NCBI GenBank assembly: GCA_937871985.1
Contig: CALMPB010000137.1
Span: forward strand, 1-25,404
Direction of reading: 5' to 3'
Source of the DNA: an uncultured Burkholderiaceae bacterium
Lineage (GTDB): Bacteria > Pseudomonadota > Gammaproteobacteria > Burkholderiales > Burkholderiaceae
Length of the DNA: 25,404 nt
This document shows, piece by piece, positions 15,826 to 24,144 of the stretch. Within the stretch, counting starts at the first letter, position 1. Each line of letters begins with the position of its first letter. A model generated the notes under the pieces. It searched no databases. It was not told where the DNA came from and saw nothing but the letters and a program-made list of their open reading frames with translations. The translations under genes and the position numbers were made by a program.

Positions 15826-16913
15826 TGATGAGCGCGCGGCGGGTTCCGACGGGGCGGCTGATGTGGGTGGTGGATCACCTGCATCGCTGGATTGGCGGCG
15901 TGATCGGGATTCTGCTGGCGCTGCTGGGCGTGTCGGGCGCGCTGCTGGTCAATGCCGACAGTTTGTTCGCACCGGCTGGCCGCGCCGCCGGCCGTGCGGT
16001 TTCGCTGCCAGGCATTGTGGTCGAAGCGGCGCAAAATACGACCGCCCGCCTGGACTATATCATCTTCGCGTCGCCGGATTTTCCCTTTCATCGCGTCGTC
16101 TATCACGACGGGTCGGGCCGCTATCTCGATGCCGCCGGCATCACCGTCGGCCGGTGGCAGAACCAATGGGGGCGCCCGGAAATCTGGCTGTTCGATTTCC
16201 ATCGCCATCTGTTCATCGGCAAGACCGGCGAAGCCATCGTCGGGATCGCCGCGCTGCTGGGGATCGGTTTTGTCGTCACGGGGACGATCCTCTGGTGGCG
16301 TCGTCGGCGAATGTTCACCCCGAAATTATGGCCGTCGCGGATGAGTCGCCCGGCCATCGTCTGGCATCATCGTGACCTTGGCATCATTGTCGCCCCGCTG
16401 CTGCTGTTGTCATTCGTAACCGGTGCGGCGATGGCGCTGAAGCCGGTAGGCCTGATGCTGGTCAGCCCCTGGTCGACCGCGAGCGAGATTGCGGCCGCGA
16501 CGGCGCAGCCTGCCGTCCGGTTCGCCGATCCCCGCGAGCAACCGGACTGGCCGGCAATATTCGCTGCCGCGCGGCATCGGTTCCCCGCAACCGAGATACG
16601 GCTGCTTGGTTTTCCTGCTCAAGCGGGCGATCCGATCCTGTTGCGTATGCGCCAATCCGAAGAATGGTTGCCTAATGGTCATACCTTTCTCTGGTTCGCG
16701 CCGGGTGGCGCACATTTGATCGAGGCTAGGGATGCTCACACCCTTCCGAAAGGGGTGGCGATCCTCGATCTGGCCTATCCGCTTCACGCAGCCAAAGCGG
16801 GAGGAGTTTTCCACCGACTGATCATGACAATCGGGGGGATCGCGCTTGCGCTGCTCGGCTCGTTCTCGGTCTGGAGCTTCTGGCTCATGCCCGGTGCCAA
16901 ATCTGACCGATAA
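15825..16913 (+). CDS. PepSY-associated membrane protein of the iron-uptake operon
   Basis: The 362-residue protein has four main membrane helices and a large periplasmic part. Helix 1 follows VDHLHRWIGGVIGI, the hallmark of PepSY_TM proteins; helix 2 is IVGIAALLGIGFVVTGTILWW, helix 3 is LGIIVAPLLLLSFVTGAAM near a conserved WHHRDLG, and helix 4 lies near the end (IGGIALALLGSFSVWSFWL). Family members such as FoxB and PiuB sit next to siderophore receptors; some act as inner-membrane reductases that release iron from siderophores in the periplasm. The conserved His residues (HRW, FHRHLF, WHHRD, FHRL) could bind haem. The start overlaps the receptor stop by one base (TAATG), or the ATG at 15828 is used; either way the two genes are coupled. 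Confidence 0.9.
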   Translation: MMSARRVPTGRLMWVVDHLHRWIGGVIGILLALLGVSGALLVNADSLFAPAGRAAGRAVSLPGIVVEAAQNTTARLDYIIFASPDFPFHRVVYHDGSGRYLDAAGITVGRWQNQWGRPEIWLFDFHRHLFIGKTGEAIVGIAALLGIGFVVTGTILWWRRRRMFTPKLWPSRMSRPAIVWHHRDLGIIVAPLLLLSFVTGAAMALKPVGLMLVSPWSTASEIAAATAQPAVRFADPREQPDWPAIFAAARHRFPATEIRLLGFPAQAGDPILLRMRQSEEWLPNGHTFLWFAPGGAHLIEARDAHTLPKGVAILDLAYPLHAAKAGGVFHRLIMTIGGIALALLGSFSVWSFWLMPGAKSDR

Positions 16914-17377
16914 GCTTTACATATTCGTGATGACCGACCGTTGGAAGCCGCGTCTATCAGTTCTTCGAGCATTACTTTACGGTTGAGAAGGGCTTCTCGC
17001 AGGCCTCGATTCGAAGCTAACGTGACGGCATCCGGTTGTTTCTTCTCTTCCTCGCCCGTGAACCCGCATCATATTGGTATTCATCAATTTGAGTCGGTGA
17101 ATTTCTTGCGCATCGGGTTCAAAAACGACCTGTGAGGGCAGGGTCGATAGATGGCGTGCCAGATTTTCATCCCGAAACTGAACGTTGGTGTAAGTCCAGA
17201 GTCGGGGGCCGGGATCCTGCCAGAACTATGATCCTTTGACAAAGCGTGCGGCCGTGCGCTCGACGCCGGTGAGAACGACCCTGCGCCTCCCTGGCTGGCA
17301 AGTCGAGCATGACCCCTGATTGAAATGGCGGGCCGTGCCGCGTACGACCCGCCTGGTGTGAACCAATTCGGTTTCGG
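16914..17377. other. Gap of 464 bp between converging genes
   Basis: The plus-strand PepSY gene and the minus-strand receptor gene end at its borders. I see no credible gene, no recognisable IS and no clear hairpin terminator. A segment near 17085-17130 is lower in GC. It should contain transcript ends for both sides. Confidence 0.45.
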
Positions 17378-20245
17378 TTACATCCGGTAGGAAAGCCGGA
17401 GATAGCCGAACTGACCCGGGACGTCATAGGTCGTCGGGTCGTAATTGTTGAGGCTGCAGCTGAAGCAGCCCGGCGGGTTGACGTTGAACAGATTGTTGAC
17501 ACCGAGCGTGAGCGCGAAGCGGCTGTCCATGAACGTCGGGCGGAATTGCAGCTGCAGGTCCGTATAGAAGCGGCTGCCCAGCCGTGTGCCGTTCTGAATC
17601 TCGGTCACCGCACCGATATAGCGCCCGGTGACCGATGCCGAGACCGGACCGAGCGACCAGTCGAACACCCCGGTTCCCTTGAAGTGCGGATAGGCCTGAT
17701 CGGGGCTGCCGCGCTCGGTGCCGAGATAGTTGGTCGTCGTGGTTCCCATGGTGGCGGGGACGCTTTCCGCATATTTCAACAGCACATTGCCGTAGAGGCT
17801 GAGGCCGAAGGTGCCCGCGCCCGTCTCGGCGCTGCGCAAGGTGAGCGTCGCATCAATGCCACGGGTGCGGATCGTGCCGGTATTGAGCAGCACGCCGTTG
17901 ATCGCGGAGATGAAGCCGTTTGGCGTACGCTGGACAGCGGCGCAGCTCAGCGCGTCGCCCAATTGCGCGCAGCGGTTGAGCAGCACATTGGCGTCGATCG
18001 AGGCGATCGCGCCCTTGAGCTGGATATCGTAATAATTGACCTCGAGGCTCACCGCACGCATCGCGCCGTGCCGCGCCCAGTCGGGGCTATAAACCCCGCC
18101 GAACAGGATCGTGCGCGCGGTTTCGGGCTTCAGACTGGCGTTGCCACCGGTCAGCACCGGCAGTTGCCCGCCCTGCGGCTCGGCATAGCTGCCATTGGCG
18201 GGAACGCCGTTGGCGGTGCAATTGGTGCGCACCGTCGCCGACGTCTGGTAGAGCGAACCCGCGACATTGGTGCACGGATCCGACAATGGCACGTCGAAAC
18301 GTGAGCGCGCGCCATAGAGCTCGCCGATGCTCGGCGCCCGGAGGCTTTGGGCGTAGGAACCGCGCAGCAGCAGGTCGGCGACCGGCTTCCACTGCGCGCC
18401 GCCGGTTAGCGTGGTATTGCCGCCGAACGAGGAATAGTTCGAATAGCGCGCCGCGCCGTTGAGCTCGAGCAGCTGGAAGCCTGGTACATCCTTGAGCAAG
18501 GGTGCGCGGAGCTCGCCATAGACTTCGTCGACGGTGAACCGGCCGCTCGCCGCCTGTGCGGGAATGTCGGCGCCAAGCCCGGCCTGAATGATCGGATCGG
18601 GGGTGAAGCTGCCATATTGGGCACGATGCTCGTAGCCGAGCGCGACCCCCAGCGGGCCGCCGGGCAGGTCGAACAATGCGCCTGAAAGGTTGACTTCATA
18701 ATCATTGAGCCGCTGGCGGCTGCGATCGCGCTCGTCAAACCCGACGAAGGCGAGCATCGCCGGGGTCACCGAGCCGATCCCGCCAAAGATATTGAACGGC
18801 ACGCATGGTCCGGTGCACTGGGAGACAGGCCCCAATGCCTGCGCCAGCTTAGCAGCGTTGATATTGCCGGTGAATAATTGATGCGCGTCGTTGAGCCCGA
18901 GGACCGCGTTGGCATCCCAATACCAGGTATGCCCGAACAGCCTGAACTTGCCGTCGAGCGTGCCGGTGACGCTGAACGTATCGACATCCTGCGTATAGGT
19001 GCGCTGCCCCGCCTCGACCAGCCGGCGGGCGATGAAGCTATAGGTCGCGGGCTGACCGTTGGTGCCCGAATTGAGCATGCCGAACGGGTTATAGGGGTTG
19101 GTCGCGTCGATCGAGATCGTGTCGAGCAGATTGCCGTTGCCCGCATCAGGCCCGACGAACAGCGGCAGGAACGCCGCTTGGTTCTGTGAACGACGGTGAT
19201 TGTAGACCAGCTTCACCCTCAGGTTTAGCGCGTCGCTGAACTCGGCGCGCGCATTGAGGAAACCGCCATAGCGCTCGCTCGGCGTCTCAAAATAATTGTA
19301 CGGCGCGAAGTTGAAGCGATCTGCCGAGGTGAAGTTCTTATAATCGCCCCCGACCAGGGTCGGATCGTACACCGGTTTGCGGCCCACCACCGGACCGCGC
19401 AGCGTCAGATCCTTCCCGTCGACGTCGAACCGGCCGAGCGGGGTCGCGCCGCTGCATCCGCCGATCGGGTCCGAGCAGCTCGTCTGCCCGGGATTGGGAT
19501 ATTGCGAAATCGAGCGATTGCGCGCGCTTACCGAGCCTTGCTTGATGTAATTGACGCCGGCGACGATGCTGACCCCGTCTTTTCCGGTGCCGTAGCTCAT
19601 CTGGTAATTCTGGGTCTTGCCGTCGCCCTGGCGGAACGAGCCGATCTGCGCTGATGCCTTGAACCCGTCCTGCCGGGACTTGGTGATGATATTGACCACG
19701 CCCGCGATCGCATCCGAGCCGTAGAGTGGCGAGGCGCCCGACTGCAGCACCTCGATCCGCTCGATCATCCCGTCCGGGATCGAATTGAGGTCGACCGAAT
19801 TGGGAATGCCGCTCGCCGCCGCGCCGCTGACATAGCGCAGACCGTCGACCAGCACGAGTGTACGTTTGGCGCCGAGGTAGCGCAGATCGATCGTCGACGA
19901 CCCCGCGCCGACGCCGCCGCCATCGGGCGGGTTGCCGAGATTGCCGCTGTTGTTGAACCGGGTGTTGAGGCCGCCCGACGAACTCGGCAGGCGCTGTAGC
20001 ACGTCGGCGATCGAGGAAAGCCCGGTCTTCGCAATCGCCTCGCTATCGACGCTGACGACGGGCGACGCCTGATCGAGCGGATCGCGGCGGATGCGCGAGC
20101 CGGTGACGACGACTTCGGCGCTTGGCGTGACAGTATCGGGCGCAGAGGCTCCCGTCGACTGCGCCGCGGCGGGCGTCGAGGTTGCAGCAATCGAAACCGC
20201 CACAACTGCGACCCCGGCAAGCCAGTTGGATCTGGATTCCCTCAT
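17378..20245 (-). CDS. Large TonB-dependent receptor with cysteine-paired loops
   Basis: This 955-residue outer-membrane receptor has a signal peptide (LAGVAVVAVSIAATSTPAAAQ), a TonB box (AEVVVTGSRIRR), a plug (IADVLQRLPSSSGGL, IDLRYLGAKRTLVLVDGLRY, VDLNSIPDGMIERIEVLQ, SGASPLYGSDAIAGVVNI) and a long barrel ending YLRLSYRM. The plug motifs place it in the sphingomonad/xanthomonad group often linked to uptake of peptides, sugars or plant-derived molecules, not the siderophore group. At least five close cysteine pairs (CSDPIGGC, CTGPC, CTN with NCT, NRC with SCA, GCFSC) probably staple extracellular loops. The ATG at 20245 is chosen for the AGGGGA ribosome site just upstream; a frame start at 20281 lacks one. 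No transporter or enzyme gene is paired with it, so its substrate is unknown. Confidence 0.9.
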   Translation of the reverse strand: MRESRSNWLAGVAVVAVSIAATSTPAAAQSTGASAPDTVTPSAEVVVTGSRIRRDPLDQASPVVSVDSEAIAKTGLSSIADVLQRLPSSSGGLNTRFNNSGNLGNPPDGGGVGAGSSTIDLRYLGAKRTLVLVDGLRYVSGAAASGIPNSVDLNSIPDGMIERIEVLQSGASPLYGSDAIAGVVNIITKSRQDGFKASAQIGSFRQGDGKTQNYQMSYGTGKDGVSIVAGVNYIKQGSVSARNRSISQYPNPGQTSCSDPIGGCSGATPLGRFDVDGKDLTLRGPVVGRKPVYDPTLVGGDYKNFTSADRFNFAPYNYFETPSERYGGFLNARAEFSDALNLRVKLVYNHRRSQNQAAFLPLFVGPDAGNGNLLDTISIDATNPYNPFGMLNSGTNGQPATYSFIARRLVEAGQRTYTQDVDTFSVTGTLDGKFRLFGHTWYWDANAVLGLNDAHQLFTGNINAAKLAQALGPVSQCTGPCVPFNIFGGIGSVTPAMLAFVGFDERDRSRQRLNDYEVNLSGALFDLPGGPLGVALGYEHRAQYGSFTPDPIIQAGLGADIPAQAASGRFTVDEVYGELRAPLLKDVPGFQLLELNGAARYSNYSSFGGNTTLTGGAQWKPVADLLLRGSYAQSLRAPSIGELYGARSRFDVPLSDPCTNVAGSLYQTSATVRTNCTANGVPANGSYAEPQGGQLPVLTGGNASLKPETARTILFGGVYSPDWARHGAMRAVSLEVNYYDIQLKGAIASIDANVLLNRCAQLGDALSCAAVQRTPNGFISAINGVLLNTGTIRTRGIDATLTLRSAETGAGTFGLSLYGNVLLKYAESVPATMGTTTTNYLGTERGSPDQAYPHFKGTGVFDWSLGPVSASVTGRYIGAVTEIQNGTRLGSRFYTDLQLQFRPTFMDSRFALTLGVNNLFNVNPPGCFSCSLNNYDPTTYDVPGQFGYLRLSYRM

Positions 20246-20594
20246 GAATGTTCCCCTTTTTGTACAAACCGGGCGGTGCATTGCCGCAACGGTCTTCGTT
20301 ATTTGACCTAGTCTATCCCACGCAGGTCATCGGGCAAGCGGGGTCGATTCGAATTGTCTATGACTATGGCAAAATTGCTGCACTTGGGATCTGAATGTCG
20401 TTTGCGGCTCGTTTCTACTTGGTTAGTGCTGGATTGGCCGGAGATCGCACGGTTGCTCGGGGAGATGCTGCGCGATCGACGGTCACAGGCGGTGCTGACG
20501 AAACCAGTGTTCTTAAGCAGCGTCGGCAGCCGCTGGCGAGCTTTGGCCTGTACAAGCCAGTCCAACACGACCGCGACGATATTCATTCCGGCAT
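20246..20594. other. Upstream region of the large receptor, no clear gene
   Basis: Frames of about 90-100 codons are open on both strands here (minus 20308-20586, plus 20354-20665). Parts of each look protein-like, for example RLVSTWLVLDWPEIARLL on the plus strand, but neither matches a family I know and they exclude one another. The promoter of the receptor gene should lie near 20260-20330. Confidence 0.35.
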
Positions 20595-21076
20595 CTAGCG
20601 ACGCCCCGTCTCGCCACTTGTTCGGAGGTATATGGCAGCGGCCATCTCCTTGCGTCGGGTGTTAACGTGAACGTCATCTGGGAATGGTTGGACCATATTT
20701 GTCTCGAGACCACGAACCGGGACGCCAAGATCAACATCAGGATGAAGCAGGAAGCGCTCGAAGCCTACAGGGAGCCTTTCCCCGGTGAAATCGACCGCGG
20801 TCTCGTCGTCCGGCAACGGCCGGCGAATGATGCGGGAAACAGGCTGCGTCGGGATAGTGGCGATCGGACGCTGGCCTGGTGAACCCGGCGAGCGGCAATC
20901 GTGCCGCGCGCTTCGGCAAGACAGAGTTTCACGCTTGTGATGTCGGCACCGACCCCGGGCGCCATCTCCGCCGGATCGATATTGTCGAAGGCGTACGGGT
21001 CGAACAGGACGCGCGGAAGCGTGGGAAGCGCCCACATCTTTTCCACGCGAACGCGGTCATAGAAGAACATGACCAT
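20595..21076 (-). pseudogene. Frame-broken gene of unknown family
   Basis: On the minus strand from ATG 21076 the sequence reads MVMFFYDRVRVEKMWALP, then LFDPYAFDNIDPAEMAPG and SVKLCLAEARGTIAARRV. Near 20830 protein-like sequence moves to another frame, giving DETAVDFTGERLPVGFERF, LGVPVRGLETNMVQPFP and NTRRKEMAAAIYL before a stop at 20595. Together these look like one protein of about 155 residues broken by a frameshift. I do not recognise the family. It lies directly downstream of the HEPN remnant on the same strand and may have been its partner. Confidence 0.4.
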
Positions 21077-21509
21077 GTCCCACACCGCAGGGAGCGGGCG
21101 ATGGCCTGGACGCGACGGCGCTGAACCGCTTGCCGCATATTTCAGAAACCAGGCCGCGCAACCGTTCGGTGCAGGCAATCGCTCACGCCAGTTCTTCCGA
21201 CGTGATGCGATAGCGGTGGCCATAGCGCACCTCGACATACGCACGGCGGATGCAACCGAATACGCCACACTCGAACGGGGTTCCACGCGACCGTGCCGGC
21301 ATAAGCCGCGCGCCGAGTCCCTCGGCTACCTCGCGCAACTGATCCAACGCCTGGGTGCGCAGGCCGCGGAGCGTGAGCGACCATGACACACATCGATAGA
21401 GATGCCCGCACGTATGATCGAGCATCAGCGCTGCCATGGCGGCGTTGCCCCGTGCGCGGCGGTTGCGGCCGGACCGGGATCCGCCGTCGCGGCGCTGTCC
21501 TTTGCGCAT
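21057..21509 (-). pseudogene. HEPN-domain protein remnant
   Basis: The minus strand from 21509 carries MLDHTCGHLYRCVSWSLTL, then FECGVFGCIRRAYVEVRYGH and RYRITSEELA, which fits the C-terminal HEPN domain of proteins that often pair with or are fused to nucleotidyltransferases (four-helix bundle, with RRAYVEARYSPHYEIT-like signature). The frame stops at 21183; the expected last helix (ERLRGLVSEICGKRFSAV) is read in another frame down to a stop near 21057. The nucleotidyltransferase part is missing, and the usual RxxxxH-type toxic motif is not evident. HEPN/MNT pairs can act as toxin-antitoxin modules, but this copy looks dead. The assignment rests on motif memory. Confidence 0.45.
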
Positions 21510-21727
21510 TCCACCGGCAGTCTATCAGGAAACAATTGTGAAACAAAGGTGTTACCGGCCCAGCAGCAAACGACCCGGGCCGGCATCACGCCGAAAGGAA
21601 ACCGGTGGCGGGCGCAATCACCGGGCAGTTCGGGAGGACGCTCGTGCTTGTTCGTGCAATAGTCGGCCTCTGGTCACGCGCGACTTGCCGTCAGATGTGA
21701 TAGGAAATTGCGGGAAGGAGTTCGCAT

Positions 21728-22006
21728 ATGCTTCCACCGGAGATCGACACCGACCGGATCGATGAAGCGGTGCTGGCCCTGATGTTCCTGACGCTGCACA
21801 AGGAGCGCGCGTCTGATCCGCTCTGGAGAGCGTGGAAAGCCTTTGACTGGGACACGATGGGGCGCCTGTACGACAAGGATTGCATCTTCAACCCCGTCGG
21901 AAAGGCAAAATCTGTTACGCTGACCGCGGAAGGGGAGCGTCGTTGTAGGCAGGCCTATTACCGCCTGTTCACGAAGGAGGACAATCAGACCGTGCCGGGA
22001 AGTTGA
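21728..22006 (+). CDS. DUF6429 family protein
   Basis: This is a small protein of 92 residues. The core IDEAVLALMFLTLH, then RAWKAFDWDTMGRLYDKDCI, NPVGKAKSVTLTAEGERR and a short C-terminal helix fit DUF6429, a small winged-helix-like family of unknown role that is frequent in accessory regions and near IS elements. The usual protein is about 75-80 residues; here the segment KERASDPLW between LH and RAW is longer than common. GGGAAGGAG at 21712-21720 is a good ribosome site for the ATG at 21728. Its 3' end overlaps the convergent minus-strand gene by 22 bp. Confidence 0.75.
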   Translation: MLPPEIDTDRIDEAVLALMFLTLHKERASDPLWRAWKAFDWDTMGRLYDKDCIFNPVGKAKSVTLTAEGERRCRQAYYRLFTKEDNQTVPGS

Positions 22007-22347
22007 GCCCGTCGGTTCTGTGCTTTTGCCTCCCACCAATCGAGCCGAGCCACCATCTCGTATTCCGAAAGTGGCGGAAACGGTTCGCCGAGCTGTTCAA
22101 GCGCCTGTTCGACATGAGCCGCAGCGACACCTTCACCATTTTGATCCAGTAGCGCGACCGCCATTCGAAGGAGGTCTTTTGCTACCCGATTTCCATGCGG
22201 GTTGCTTAAACCCTGGGTTTCGCCCAGTATCGCAAGTGCCTGCCGGAAGTAGGGTTGGGCGCGATAGTCCCTGGCTTTGGTGAGCAACTCAATGCTCCGC
22301 TTAGCGAGGCGGATGGTATTCGATATAAGCTGTTCGGGATTTTCCAC
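21985..22347 (-). CDS. Helical hypothetical protein
   Basis: I do not recognise this 120-residue protein. From the GTG at 22347 it reads MENPEQLISNTIRLAKRSIE, then a helical stretch FRQALAILGETQGLSNPHG, DLLRMAVALLDQNGEG, AHVEQALEQLGEPFPPLS and a Trp-containing end YEMVARLDWWEAKAQNRRA. It is probably cytoplasmic and all-helical. I chose 22347 because GGAAGG sits 8 bases before that GTG; the frame stays open to a TTG at 22410 without a ribosome site. It converges on the DUF6429 gene with a 22-bp overlap. Codon use is like that of real genes in the window. Confidence 0.6.
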   Translation of the reverse strand: MENPEQLISNTIRLAKRSIELLTKARDYRAQPYFRQALAILGETQGLSNPHGNRVAKDLLRMAVALLDQNGEGVAAAHVEQALEQLGEPFPPLSEYEMVARLDWWEAKAQNRRAQLPGTV

Positions 22348-23094
22348 GCGCTTTACCTTCCCGGAATTGGTCGCTATGCAATCGTCTTTGTGGTCAACAT
22401 TTGGTGCCAACGTCGGCGGTGAGTGGTTGGCCGGGTAAACTGCCGATCCCTTGGTTAAGCCAATTTCGCTGACCTAAATGTGATATTCTCAAACTGAGTT
22501 AGCTGATGCAATGACATAGTGAATCTGGGTGCGTGAGTTCCATTTTTCAACATTATTGAAGCATTATTCGATACGATCGTCAGCGTATATATGAAGAAGT
22601 CAATGCGATATTGAACTTCCTGGTAATATATGGCGTGTGTTGGTCCTTGAATTTGCTTCATGGCGATCGGCGAAATGTCTTCAGAAAAGAGTGTTCGGAT
22701 GAGCGACTCGGCCTGACGTCCTCCCTCTTTGTCATGAATTTATCCTGTTTGGTTGATTTTTAGTAAAAGTTGCCTGATCACGAAACCCGGTCACATAGGC
22801 GCGCCCCTATGGATTTGGAGATCGATTCGCAAGTCGTTCTCTTCGCCGCATGTTATGACCTCGGTAGCTTTTGGGAGCGTTGGACCTCGTGCATCGCATT
22901 CTGGTCGAGCTCCTTCCATCACTCATTGCGGTTGCGAAGCTATCGGCTACCCGTTAGCCGATACACGCCCAACGGCTGGATTCATCACAGCTGCGCTGGC
23001 TGTGTTTCGGCCTGCAAAATCGGCTCTGACTCATATTTGATGCAATGGACGGATAGGGTTCGGCTGCCAGCTGAGCCTTCCTTGATGCGGGTTC
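22348..23094. other. Lower-GC stretch without a clear gene
   Basis: Most of 22440-22770 is distinctly richer in A and T than its surroundings, with runs such as GATATTCTCAAACTG and TATATATGAAG. A minus-strand frame of 68 codons (22455-22661) is open but matches nothing I know. From about 22790 the GC content rises, with a plus frame open into the ISL3 pseudogene but not resembling it before about 23095. The base composition shift suggests DNA of another origin. Confidence 0.45.
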
Positions 23095-23887
23095 GCTTCT
23101 CGATGCGCGAAATCTGTAGGGCGATCGGCATGACCACCGTTAATCCGGACCTGCTCACAGCTGCCGAGCGGTTGCATTATGAGGGTTATCTTTGTCGGCA
23201 GGAAGACAACGGGACTATTCTAAAACAGGCGCAATCGGGCGCCACCATCAAGGAGATCGTTCGCCGGACCGGGCGCAGTTGAGGTTATGTGCGGGCGGTA
23301 CTGCGCGGCCAGCGGGCCGATGTATTCCGTACACGGGAGAACTCACTTGACGGCTGGTTATCCTGGCTTGACGCCCGATGGGCCGGTGGCCAGCGCAACA
23401 GCGCCGAGCTTTGGCGGCAAATGCGGCAGTAGGGGTTCGGCGTTTCGCTTCGGGCGGTCACGGAATGGGCAACGCGGAAGCGGCGGGCGGAAAAAGCGGA
23501 GGGATTGTATCAGGTTCCTTCCGCCCGAACCATCGCGCGACCGATGACGGCAGAGTGCGACGCTCTATCGCGCGCCAAAACGATCACCGTCGCGGCTATC
23601 GAGGAGTTCATTCCCCAGCTCGTCGAGGCGCGCGACATCGCGCCTTCCATGTCATGCTACGCAAGAAGGCGGTCTTCTCGCTGGACGCCTGGCTCGAAAA
23701 AGTTCGTCAGAGTCTGGTGAACGCCTTCGCCTGCGGCATGATCAGGGACATTGACGCCGTTCGCGCCCCGATCGCACCGAACCGGTCCGAAGGCAAGATC
23801 ACCAAACTCAAACTCGTCAAGCGCCAGATGTACGCCCGTGCCAAGCTCGATCTTCTCGAGGCAAGGCTCATCGCGGCCGCAACGTGA
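23095..23887 (+). pseudogene. ISL3-family transposase, C-terminal two-thirds with two stops and a frameshift
   Basis: The homology starts near SMREICRAIGMTTVNPDLL and continues ERLHYEGYLCRQED, IKEIVRRTGRS. An in-frame TGA at 23280-23282 interrupts, then GYVRAVLRGQRADVFRTRE and WLDARWAGGQRNSAELW follow to an in-frame TAG at 23430-23432. Then VTEWATRKRRAEKAEG, SARTIARPMTAE, ITVAAIEEFIPQLVEARDI. About 4 bases are missing near 23640 compared with the 1.1-kb fragment, so the end (AFHVMLRKKAVFSLDAWLE, KLVKRQMYARAKLDLLEA) lies in another frame. The N-terminal third with the first catalytic Asp is absent. It is the same lineage as the copy at 11 kb, but keeps the middle that copy has lost. Confidence 0.88.
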
Positions 23888-23903
23888 ACTCCGTCATCAA
23901 AAT

Positions 23904-23931
23904 CGCGTCAGCCCATGTTCGACGCCGATCG
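23904..23931 (+). repeat. ISL3 terminal tail, second copy
   Basis: GCGTCAGCCCATGTTCG with CCGATCG behind it matches the tail at 11861-11890, with a 2-base gap. It lies 17 bases after the transposase frame ends, supporting a shared element end outside the coding part. Confidence 0.5.
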
Positions 23932-24144
23932 GGGGTAAGATCGCACGCCGGTTGACACCATAAACGATGACACTGAGTCGCAGCGGGGACATCGGCACCC
24001 AAAATCCTCATACCGGTTGCATACATATTCGAGCCGGCCGAGCGTCAGATATAGTTTGAAGCTAAGAGTGGATTAGATACTTATTATTTGAAACGATGAT
24101 CGCGTGCGCCTTTGATGGCCTCTCCAAATCGAGAGGACCGGCCA

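Noticed and set aside
17546..18304. A 252-codon plus-strand frame
   Set aside because: Antisense to the large receptor gene; the sequence is Arg/Glu/Ala-rich without motifs.
22455..22661. A 68-codon minus-strand frame in the AT-rich stretch
   Set aside because: No ribosome site or family likeness; AT-rich DNA gives Ile/Asn/Tyr-rich peptides by chance.
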